From Scolanthus callimorphus (lineage: Eukaryota > Cnidaria > Anthozoa > Actiniaria > Edwardsiidae), in the NCBI GenBank assembly GCA_033964015.1, contig CM066921.1, forward strand, positions 22,983,355 to 23,047,354: a stretch of 64,000 nt of DNA, read 5' to 3'. Made by a program: the position numbers and the translations under genes. Shown one piece after another: positions 53,766-63,658 of this stretch. Each line of letters starts with the position of its first letter. Position 1 is the first letter of the stretch. The notes beneath the pieces are model-generated. The model was not told the DNA's origin, searched no databases, and was given only the letters and a program-made list of their open reading frames with translations.

Positions 53766-55471
53766 TTAAGGTGGATCGACCCAGTAATTTTGCACCCATG
53801 CCAACCAATTTTGAACCTCTCATAAAAACATGTTGAATTCTATCGCGCAGCCAATATAACACACATACTACCAATAGACTGAAGTATATGTCAGTGCAAA
53901 AGTTGGGGAGATCAGATCTAGTATCACGTGACAATCGGGCCACGCCTATTTTTACTCTCACCCCAGTTTCAGACTGTACCGACGTCTGATAAATGCTCTA
54001 CGGTACCTCGAGATTGACTGATTGCCTACGTGTAACTGAAGTTTCATTAAAATCTACAAGCCCGATCCGAGATTTTTTAGGATTTATAAATCAGGGCTAT
54101 AATTTATGTAAATTTCAGTGTCGCGAATAAATATGTCAGAGTTTGGTACTTCATGGTTAGAAATTGAAGTTTTTTTATAGCTCATTCTATTTGTTCAAGA
54201 AAGGTGATGCTTTTGAGTAAAATCAAATATTATTTTGCGATTTCGAAAAATATAGAAATGTAAGTATCAACATAATTGCCCCACGCATCAGCTCAACGCG
54301 AAATTTGGGCCTACTTTCACGAAATTTGGTCTGATTTAAAAAATCGTAGTTTTTTTTCGCTTCAAATTTTTGGACGACTCCAATGGGTCAATGTAAAGTT
54401 TGTCTCCAAAGTTTCATATTAATTGAAATCCACTAAGGCTGTCAACTGGGAACGCAAAGATCAATAAATATTGGATCGATTTCTGTAGTTTCTACTCTGG
54501 GATTTGCTATTGTTCCCCGTTCGGCACAAAATCGAATTCCAATGGAGCGCACGTGGGCTTGTCCTTGCTTGGCTAGTCTCCGATGTATGATAATTTTCTT
54601 AGGTTTTTCGGTCTTTTGTTATGCATTTAATTACCATATGTCGGAGACGATTCGGAGAGCAGTCACGCGCGAATATCAACGTGTGCCGCATTGGAATTCG
54701 ATTTTGTGCCGAACGAAGAACAGAAGCTAGTCCCTGAGCAGAAACTACACGAATCCATCCAATCTTTCGATCTTTGCGTCCACAGTTGATAACCATAGAG
54801 GATTTCAATTAATATAAAACTTTGGAAACAAACTTTACATTGATCAATCGGAGTCGTCCAAAACTTTGAAGTGAAAAAAACTACGATTTTTCAAATCAGT
54901 CCAAATTTCGTGAAAGTAGGCCCAAATTTCGCAGTAAGCTGATGCGTGGGGCCATTATGTTGATACTTACATCTGTATCCTTTTCGAAATCGCATAGAAA
55001 TATTTCATACTAATAAAAAGCATGAACTTCCTTAAACATACACAAATAGAATGAGCTATAAAAACTTTTAATTTATAACCATGAAGTACCAAAATCGGCC
55101 ATGTTCATAACATTGGATTTTACATAAATTATAGCCCTGATTTATAACTCCTAAAATATCTTCAGATATTGCTTGTAGAATTTAGTCAAACTTCGGTTAC
55201 ACGTAGGCAATCAGTCAATCTGAGGTACCGTAGAGCATTTATCGAACAAATGTCGGTACAGCATGAAACTGGGGTGAGAGTAAAAATAGGCGTGTCCCGA
55301 TTGTCACGTGATACTAACTCCAATCTCCCTAACTTTTGTACTGACATGTATTTCAGTCTATTGGTATTATGTTTGTTATATTGGCTCCGCTATATAAATC
55401 AAACGGTTTTTATATAAAGCGTTCAAAATTGGTTGGCATGGGTGCAAACTTACTGGGTCGATCCACCTTAA
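53766..55471. mobile_element. 1.7-kb foldback element, about 780-bp arms
   Basis: TTAAGGTGGATCGACCCAGT opens the element and ACTGGGTCGATCCACCTTAA closes it. The arms (about 53766-54543 and 54690-55471) are diverged reverse complements with only about 145 bp between them. TTAA at both ends may be part of the TIR or a target duplication. No coding sequence is supported; open frames occur symmetrically in both arms. Confidence 0.88.
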
Positions 55472-55567
55472 ATTACTTAACTTTAGATCAGTTGAGCTAG
55501 GATCAAAAACACGTTTTCGATGGTACATTGGATATGGAAACACAGAAAACTTCATCATTAAGTTAAT

Positions 55568-56450
55568 CGATCTGCATTTTCTGTAGTTTGCCTGTCTATG
55601 ATATTAAACAGCTAGTTCTCCTAGGAGTTTTTCTTTATCTATTAAAGCAGTTGGAATACGTATTGTTGTTCTTTCTGCGGACGGTAGACTTACAAATCGC
55701 ACCATAATTGATACAAATACACAGAAGTTAATAGCATCTAATTAACCATTATCCTGCGAGATTGCGCAGAATATCGTCTGATACTTAGCCGACGAGGGAC
55801 GAAGTCCCGAGTTGGCTAAAATCAGACGATATTCTGCAAAATCGAGCAGGATAATGGTTTTATTATTCAGCACATCGATAGCACAAAAACCCCCGAAAAA
55901 AATGACTTTTGTGTATTATTTACGACCTCAAAACATCATATTTTCCTCAGAGACGGATATCGCAGGATAGCTGTCATGTACAGAAGACAGCTATTGGCGT
56001 TCCAATGACCATATTTGGGCAGTGCATCGATGTGCTGAATAATAATACTGGATATCGGTTGAGTGATTGCTTTTCTCTGATATTTTCTAAGAAACCTTTT
56101 TCCCAAAAGAGAAATGATATCTGGGAAGGCCAGACAATTCGCCTTGACTTTGGATAAACTAGCGTATGTTATTGTCAGCTTCCTATAACTATAAGATATT
56201 CGGAATGATCAAAAACATGCAATATTAGGAAAATATTTGAAGGATGTCAATCAAAAACTTCATTTGGGCAGTTTTTCCTTATTTGTAGAGATAAAAAGAA
56301 AAACGATGAACTTATAAGCGTGACGCATATGGAAATCCTGTCACGCAACAAGAACAAGATATTGACTCAACTTCAAAACACTTCCAAATCTCCACGGCGC
56401 GCTGTGCCGCAGATTTTTTTGCATAATTCTGAAGGAAAGTTACCCTTAAA
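55568..56450. repeat. Right arm of the 6.7-kb inverted repeat
   Basis: Complement of 49765-50548 and longer because of the 301-bp element at 55744-56044. Matching blocks include GGCACAGCGCGCC and its inverse, and CACCATAATTGATAC and its inverse. Confidence 0.85.
55744..56044 (+). mobile_element. Short hairpin-TIR element with empty-site support
   Basis: The hairpin at 55744-55859 (AACCATTATCCTGC / GCAGGATAATGGTT, inner CAGAATATCGTCTGA with its complement) is followed by TATTATTCAGCACATCGAT (55861-55879), mirrored at 56026-56044. It has the same asymmetric design as the TAGTATATAC elements but different terminal repeats. The opposite arm lacks it near 50410. Confidence 0.75.
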
Positions 56451-56451
56451 G

Positions 56452-56760
56452 ATGACGCCTTATGTACCAAGTAGGCGTGAAGGAGACAGGTAACAGGTAA
56501 AAGATACCCATCAAGAAATTTCCGTGTTTGTTTCTAATTTATCGTCTTTCCATCGAGTAATATCTCTTTCTTACGCGGGTTTTAGAAACACCACCATGAG
56601 AAAAAACAATTTGGACACAGTTTCGGCCCTAAAAGATACCAATCTCCCTAAACTTTATTGAATATCACGATCACCCCTAAAAGAGACCAAACCCCCGTGA
56701 TTTTAACCGTTAAAAGATACGACGATCATCCCCGACCAAAAAAATATATCTCGGCTAATT
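56452..56760. repeat. CCCTAAAAGATACC-type repeat
   Basis: CCTAAAAGATACC, CCCTAAAAGAGACC and GTTAAAAGATACGACGATCATC repeat the pattern seen at 37341-37640. Confidence 0.5.
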
Positions 56761-57430
56761 TGTTTTCAGTGGGAGAGCCGAGATGAATGATAATCTATGC
56801 TTAGTGGACCCACTGTGCTCCTACTGAGGGATGGGAAGACCTGGCGGAGCTGCTCAGCTGTGTACCGGTAAAAATGCGGGATGGGATAGGGATCCATCGT
56901 ACTGGGTTGGCGGAGGTGGATATAGAATCCGGAAGAAACGAGCAGGACACGAGGCGGACTGAGGTTTATTTCTTGGTTACACTGTAGGATTGAACCAGGA
57001 GACGCTGCCACGAGAGCGACTTGGCAATTATGACAATTTATGCTAATGAGTGATCCCTCTATATAAGCATCAGTGGGTCCCCTGAGCATAGCAATGGCAG
57101 GATAGCAAAGAAAAGGCAATGATAATAGGCTCATGAGCTGGAGACAGACCTGTCTCGTGGCACCCAGGCGTCCCAGGTGTGTTAAAAAACGGCAAAAAAA
57201 AAAACCCGCGGCGATCTGCGAAAGGTAAAATCTCGAGGCGCGCAATGCATCATGGGAAGGCTCAGGCGATGTCGCAAAGGACCACGGGAATGATCGCACT
57301 TCCCATGATGCCTTGCACACTAGCTCGCTCCCAGTCGCTCTTGCCTCGGCGGAGATCGCTAGAACGCGCCTGGGTGCGAGGCAGGAGTCATACAGACATA
57401 TGGCAGGAGACAGGAGACATTAAGTGAGAC
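56761..57430. mobile_element. MITE cluster candidate
   Basis: Inverted pairs include CTGTCTCGTGGCACCCAGGCG (57149) with CGCCTGGGTGCGAGGCAGGAG (57365), and CATCATGGGAAG with CTTCCCATGATG inside. An open frame of 184 codons on the minus strand spans these palindromes and has no domain. Confidence 0.45.
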
Positions 57431-58379
57431 ACTTACCTGATCAAACTCTTTGTGCTTTTTGATTGACCAGCCCCAAAACAGTGCTAAAATGGCTTCCTGT
57501 CACGCCAGCAACAGTTACGTACTGGCCAATCAAAAAGCCCAAAGAGTCACAGAGAAAAGACTTGGGAGTTTGATTGGCGGCAGCCAGAAGGCGGTTTGAC
57601 GGTTGGAAATGGTTATAGTCCATGAGAACAAGGCCGGAAATTTTGGCTATTGGTATCATCCGAGGTGAATAAGGCTAATGTGTTTTTTTTAGAAGAATTA
57701 GGTGTTGGGGAGTTCTGAAATGCCTGATAGCATCGCAGACACGGTAGCTAAAGGGCGGGGCAGGACGATTTCTACACCCCCCTGAGAATGCGTAATGTAC
57801 ACTTTGTGAAATAGATGCAAGCGTAAAACTATCACTATCATACATAGTAACGGTGCACAGGAGTTACTATTGATGTACAAGTGCAGAAATGAAGTTGTTA
57901 ACATATATACAATAAATATTTTAACGTTTGGTGGTAATCACGTGACTTTAGCACGTGACAACTGCTTGAGAAAGACAGTAAGGCGGAGAAGTATTGTTCA
58001 GCGCTAGGTTCCGCGCACTAGAGATAAACGTCATGTTCTCAAGTTGAACAGGTGAGTTAAATTTTTTTTTTTAGTTTGGAAAGCAAAAAGAGCGGCTAAA
58101 TGTTCGCGTATGCCTCATTTGTAACGAACAATCGCTAGACAGACGATCAGTGCGCCAGGGTTGTTTACATAAAGACGTCTTAATTCCCGAATTAATGTTT
58201 CTCCCCGGCAACTGTCTCGAGACAAGTGTGGTCGTCATGGATCAGGCACTATACGTGACTGAAATCGTCTGGAAGGAGGGACGGTTTGCAAGCATTCTTT
58301 TACGCGCTAATGAAGCGCTAATGACGTTTGAAATGGCTAGATGACGATGAAAGAGCGGCACAGCGCGCTAGCGTAACAT
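57431..58379. other. Unassigned stretch
   Basis: No supported coding. A donor-like AACAG/GTGAGTT at about 58050 follows GC-rich sequence and might end an untranslated exon. Confidence 0.3.
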
Positions 58380-59060
58380 CACTTCTAGAGCTCATTTCCA
58401 CGACAGATCTCAACCAGGTGTACCATGAAATCTTGTTACATGGGCATGTGGAGGGAGTTCTTGGATCACCTTCGACACGATAATGGCGATTTATCATCGT
58501 AGTGGTTGTCTTAGGTAGACTTTGTAGAGGTTGTCATTCTTGGACTCCGTCGCGCATCCCGTGAAGGCAACTGGGATTTGCAGCTCCAGTCCATAAGAAA
58601 GCTGACACCCTGGTGCTTTGCCTACGACAGAGTTAACTATGAGCGCTATCTTCCCCCATACTTTGCGCAGATGACAAATATCAGAGAAGAACACCCAGAA
58701 GTGGAAGAGTGGGTCCTTTTTCTGTCCAGCTGAGTAGTGGTAATGCGTGTAGGCGTATCGCTATGGACCAAACGACTGAGGTGACAATCAAAAAGACACG
58801 CAGACGTCTCTGGTGGAACGACAGTGTTCAGTTTAAAGCCAGCAGCGATTAAGCGTTACTATCTAACGGCGGAGTTCCGTAGCGCCTTTTTGAGACAGCT
58901 TAGAGGTATGGTGCAGCGCGATATCGCTCAGTCCCAACACACTGGTCTACAGAAGTCTCGGATAAAGAACGACGAGCAAGCTGTTTCAAGTGTGATCGCG
59001 CTTCTAGAAGGATGGATAAAGCCTTTTGCAGAGCGGCGTTGTAATTTAATTATATAGTAG
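58380..59060 (+). pseudogene. Multi-copy cnidarian gene remnant, N-terminal part
   Basis: Coherent coding in shifting frames: LYQ/VYHEILLHGHVEGVLG, then RASREGNWDLQLQSIRKLTP, FAYDRVNYERYLPPYFAQMT and EEHPEVEEWVLFLSS to a stop at 58731, then FSLKPAAIKRYYLTAEFRS and RIKNDEQAVSSVIALLEGW. These blocks belong to an uncharacterised protein that recurs in many copies in cnidarian gene sets; this is from memory of the sequence pattern, and no function is known to me. The copy has stops and frameshifts and is broken by the LINE that follows. Confidence 0.6.
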
Positions 59061-59105
59061 CAAGGGAAGCTAATTATATAGATCGCAAGAGATCTTAAGG
59101 ATGCA

Positions 59106-59840
59106 CAGCAGATAATAATAATAATCGTTTAATGCAACACCATGGCAGTATAAAACTGAATAACAGTGAGGGTCAGCGAAATAAATACATTTACAAAACA
59201 TAAAGCACTTATTGTGCATAGCCGTGTGAGACAATATTCCCTCGTGGGAGAAGAAACTTCATAGGTTCAAGCTCTTTCAGGCTTGACACAAATTTAGTGC
59301 CAGCGATTGCGCGGCGCTCCGCAAGGGGTACCAATCCGGCAACCTGAAGAGCAGACTCGTAGTCAGGGCCAGGGAAAATTATACGTAGGGCTCTTTTTTA
59401 ATTCCCTCAACCATGTCGGCCAGGTACCCAGGAATAGCAGCCCACACAGGCGATGCATACTCCATAACAGACCGAATAGATCCGTACAAGATCCGCCTGG
59501 TGGACCCCCGCCTTCCTGAGTACCCTTAGGGAGTACACAGGCGTTTATTCTCCTTTTTTACCATGTAATCAACATTAGAATTCCATGTCAGGTCACTGCT
59601 CAAATGGACACCTAGCAGTTTGTAGCTATCAACTAAACTGACTGCTGTACTCCCTACGTATAGATCAGAAAGGGGCGCAGGCATGTACTCAAGAAAATTG
59701 ACCCTACGTTCCTTGCATTTTTGGGGGTTTAACCGCATACCCGACTGACAGCAAAGTTGTTAATGTCATTGACTATGTGCTGCAAGTAACTAGGGCAACA
59801 CCTGGGTATAACTTCAAATACAGATCGGCGAGAAGTGCCA
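59106..59840 (-). mobile_element. CR1/L2-like LINE 3' fragment
   Basis: Minus-strand reading: VFEVIPRCCPSYLQHIVNDI, then RLNPQKCKERRVNFLEYMPA, SYKLLGVHLSSDLTWNSNVD, RALRIIFPGPDYESALQVAG and LAERRAIAGTKFVSSL. The 3' tail is (TAT)n at 59117-59131. This is the end of a reverse transcriptase and its C-terminal domain, 5'-truncated as usual. It interrupts the gene remnant on the other strand. Confidence 0.85.
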
Positions 59841-60993
59841 TGCAACTTTTAAAGAGAAGATTAGAGAAGACGCCTCCAGTGAAAACGTTCCACGACCCTA
59901 TCAAGGCCAACAGAAGAAGAAAGTGACAATCGGTGGGCGGTCTATGACTACCAAAGCAGATAGCTCATTGTTAGGCGAATTGTCTTGATGGCTCAGGCAA
60001 TAAGTTTGCACATAACTGAAGTCTTTGAGCATCCACTCGGCCCTGGGCACTCCCCTTTACCAGATGGCCTTCTGCGAAAGACCAACAAGGCTGCTCTGGC
60101 CTCCGTACATGAGAAGAATTTTCAGCTTGCTGATCATGTCCCGGAAGATCATAATGCTGTAACTGGACGGTACGGCGCTTGTGCAGAAGATCAAAGGAGA
60201 CCAACAGCCGTCTGCGAATGAGTGGCAGTAACTGTTCTAGATATGGCTCTGAGAGAGGAAGCAAAGAGAGAAAGCAAAGAGGGGAATTGTCATTGTCTTC
60301 GACTCATCACGAACAACAGAGACTGCCGCGAAGTAGCGGCTGAGCTAGGCTAGCAATGGGAGGTCTCATCACAGCTGATGGACAAGCTGGAGGCATACAC
60401 CTGCCTTATCTACCCCAGGAAGACCAAGACCACTGAAGTTAACAGCCTCGGATACCAGATGTTTTGCGAAAGAAGAGGTGTTTTGCAAGAAGGGTTTTTG
60501 ATAGGAAGCTATCAGCTCCCATCATGCAGGGACTGACTTGCCAACCATGCCAAGCGAGCTAACTACCAGTCCAGTGGGCAGAGAGTGGGAAATAGGAGAA
60601 GAAGAAGGAGTTCCCAAGCTAACAGTTGATTGGATGGATGGCAAGCCAGCACCAGAAGTGAAATTGGAGCTACTCCCCTGTAACTGCACGAAGAAGTGTG
60701 TAGAGTTTACATACGTTTGCATGTCAGACGGGCTGAAGTGCACAGAGATGTGCAAACTTCAAGATCGCGAGAATCGCCCTCTATCTGATGACGGAGGCAT
60801 CGATTCTGAGAATGAGTTTTCCGTTGACGATGTTGATGATTATAAGAGGTGCTTGTTTGTAAACCACGAGCAAGCAGGAAGAAGAACGTTTATACGTGTC
60901 TCAACGAAGACTAAACATTTGAAATCATTGACTACAACATGGCGGCGGGATACGCTCGAGGAAGCAAGTATCTCATCTGGTGGACGTTTATAG
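59841..60993 (+). pseudogene. Multi-copy cnidarian gene remnant, C-terminal part
   Basis: Continues the 58380 remnant after the LINE: EHPLGPGHSPLPDGLLRKTN, LEAYTCLIYPRKTKTTEVNS, GYQMFCERRGV and QLPSCRD, with frameshifts and stops. The last part (60538-60993) is open: LTVDWMDGKPAPEVKLELLP followed by a cysteine cluster CNCTKKCVEF...CMSDGLKCTEMC, then an acidic tail. The cysteine spacing suggests a metal-binding C-terminus. The protein may belong to a mobile element; this is inferred from its copy number in cnidarians and not seen here. Confidence 0.6.
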
Positions 60994-62480
60994 TGAAAAA
61001 GGCTTCGTCAATATGAACTTGGTCTCCGTAAATCTAAAAATGTTCCATTTCATTATTAGATAAGGATACCTTACAAATAATAGTACAACAGAATCAGCCA
61101 AAAAGCGTGTTTTTTGCTTGATATGTCGGCTGGAGTGAACTACTTCCGGTTTTATCAGCGCCACTTCCGGTTTACCATAGTTCTTTTTTCCTATCTTGCT
61201 TTTCTGTATAAAAACGATAAAATAATAGCTCTAACCAATAAGGACAACACATTGGAATGCAAAAATATTAAAACTAAAGTTGATACGAGGAGTTTCGTGC
61301 TTGTAACACTTCTCTTCCGGTTCAAGATGGCGGTTATTTTGAAATTCCTCCTTAACTCGCTAAAGCTACCACTGATGAATTGCTATCAGGCATTTTCTTA
61401 CTTCAGGTGACCAACCCTTTCAGAAAATTAGCATTAGACTTATTCACCCTCGGATGATACCGACCAACCCCCTTGGCTCATGGACTATTAGCAAGAGTTC
61501 GCGGGATTATGGAAATCGCAGTAAAAAAAAAAATTCGACTCGAATAATAATAATGAAAAAAAATAATAAAAAAATTCGTGGTTAGTCCTCATAGAAGACG
61601 ACTTGTGACAAGCCTACTCTTACCCACACCCCTGGACACGTTCAAATGGATGCACTGAGTGAAGTTCCAACTGCGACGTAACTTCACGCTAGAAAACCTA
61701 TAATGTTATCACTAGTCGTAGCAAGTTGATGTACACTTCGAACACGGGCCTATTTTTTACGTCTTTCTCGATTTTTGAGATGTTCGTGTTATCTATTTAT
61801 CTTTCTTGCACATACAATTTATTTATAGTATATACTTGTACTTGAGAGAAGGAAGTAAATAGTTGAATTTTGGCGAGAGAAAATGGAAACAAAATGTTGC
61901 GCGTATTCCTAAATTAGGGTGTAAGGCGTCACGCTAGTAGCGACTAGTCTGACGGCTATTTTTATTTTCCCTGCAATCGGATGACCTAACTAAAACCAAA
62001 TGGTTTCTATTTGAAGAACCTATATCTGATAATGGGTTACTGGAGTAATTCGCTCTCGGAATTACTATTTCACCGCCGACCTGCCTATTTTAGTTTCCAT
62101 CATTTGGCTGTCAGGTTTTTTAGCCAATTTCGTCCTATATAAAATAATAAGCAGACTCTTTTTAAAAGGTTCGTACTCTGGTCAATTGTTTGACGCTGTG
62201 TAACTGCCCACAAATTTTCATATCGTTCTCAAGTATTTTGGCTAAGATAGGCGCTATATTAGCCGAGATATACATTTTCAAACTTTTCTGAACGCTTTGT
62301 CCGAGGCAGAAAACCAAGCCGGATTTTACAACAGGTGCTCATGTTTGTACCAATTGCCATAGATAGAAAATGTCAATGTACTATCGTTTGGGATCAGGAA
62401 TTTTACAAACTTTTCTGAACGCTTTGTCCGCAGTACTTTGAGCAAATTTGCATACCACAACATGCAACATAGTGTTTCAA
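60994..62480. other. Unassigned stretch
   Basis: Contains repeated CTTCCGGTT motifs (61140-61325), CTTTTCTGAACGCTTTGTCCG twice (62282 and 62409), and a purine-rich run at 61520-61575. No gene is supported. Confidence 0.45.
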
Positions 62481-62520
62481 TAATATATAGATTTAGCCAC
62501 TGGCCAAAAGCGGAGCTCCC
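62481..62520 (+). repeat. Dispersed hairpin motif
   Basis: TATATAGATTTAGCCACTGG followed by CCAAAAGCGGAGCTCCC. Same family as 32352-32394, with a G-T-paired stem. Confidence 0.6.
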
Positions 62521-62774
62521 GGTTATAAAATTTTCTGTGCGAATGAAAGGGATTCCCATGTGTACATGGTTTATACTATAGGCTTTTTAAGAAAAAAATG
62601 TCTCTTGATATGTATACAACAGTGTTTTCTTCGGTATGTTGCTGCATTGACACAATACAAATACGGGACGAAAATAAGCATCCTGTCAAGTGAGATGACC
62701 TCCTTCCGAAAAATTAAGGTATTAATTCCTCCAAATGGAATGATTCAAAAGTGCAATAAAGAGAATATTTTTTG

Positions 62775-63420
62775 AAGCATAGATTGCGTCGTCGATGACG
62801 TCATATCACCTGACCACTTCATTTCGCTCATCTGGTGACCTAGACTACACTACCCAAGTTTCCTTGTTTTAGAGTTTTCCCTTCACGAGATATTAATTTT
62901 TCAAGCATAGATGACGTCATCGATGACGTCATATCACGTGACCACTTTATTTCGCTCACCTGGTGATCTAGACTACACTACAAAAGTTTTTTTTTTAGAG
63001 TCTTCCCTTCACGAGATATTAATTTTTCAGGCATAGATGATGTCATCGATGACGTCACATCACGTGACTAATTCATTTCGTTCATCTGATGATCTAGACT
63101 ACACTACCCAAGTTTGGTTGTTTTAGACTGTTCCCTTCACAAGATATTAATTTTTCAAGCATGGATGACGTCATCGATGACGTCACATCACGTGACCACT
63201 AGATATCACTCCTCTGGTGACCTAGACAACACTACCCAAGTTTGGTTGCTTTAGAGTCTTCACTTCACGAGATATTTATTTTTCAAGCATACATGACGTC
63301 ATTGATGACGTCACATCACGTGACCACTAGATTTCACTCCTCTGGTGACCTAGACAACACTACCCAAGTTTAGTTCATTTAGAGTCTTCCCCTCCCACGA
63401 GAAATGAATGTCTCAATCAT
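62775..63420. repeat. 127-bp minisatellite with paired CRE sites, five units
   Basis: Units start near 62775, 62903, 63029, 63156 and 63284. Each has AAGCATAGATGACGTCATCG or a variant, ATGACGTCA, TCACGTGACC, a TCTGGTGACCTAGACTACAC block and CTTCACGAGATATTAATTTT. A degenerate sixth unit follows. Confidence 0.93.
62912..62931. promoter_or_regulatory. Palindrome of two CRE-like sites
   Basis: TGACGTCATCGATGACGTCA is a perfect 20-bp palindrome made of two CREB/ATF consensus sites (TGACGTCA). It recurs exactly at 63166-63185 and with one change at 63038-63057 and 63294-63313. TCACGTGA, an E-box of the USF type, follows each. Whether proteins bind is unknown. Confidence 0.5.
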
Positions 63421-63627
63421 CATTCCGGGTCGTCTTTATGGGTTTCCTGTGGTAAGAGATCGCGGGCGCAGTCGTAATCAGCCGTCATCGACGACCTCAC
63501 ATTACGTGACCGTACTACAGCACCCCCCTTGTAGCATAGACAAAATATCCCAAGTATGGTTGTCTTAGCATGTTCCCTTAAGGAGAAATATTTTTTTCTT
63601 TGTATACCACAGGGTTCCCATGTGTAC

Positions 63628-63653
63628 ACGGACGGACGGACGGACGGACGGAC
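63628..63653. repeat. (ACGG)n microsatellite
   Basis: Six tandem GGAC units after TGTGTACAC. Confidence 0.9.
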
Positions 63654-63658
63654 ACTAT

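Noticed and set aside
53734..53961. Matching open frames at 53734-53961 (-) and 55169-55417 (+) as a conserved protein
   Set aside because: They are the two arms of the same foldback, so the similarity comes from the inverted repeat and not from protein conservation.
56766..57320. 184-codon open frame on the minus strand
   Set aside because: It spans palindromic MITE-like sequence, has no recognisable domain or splice context, and composition looks non-coding.
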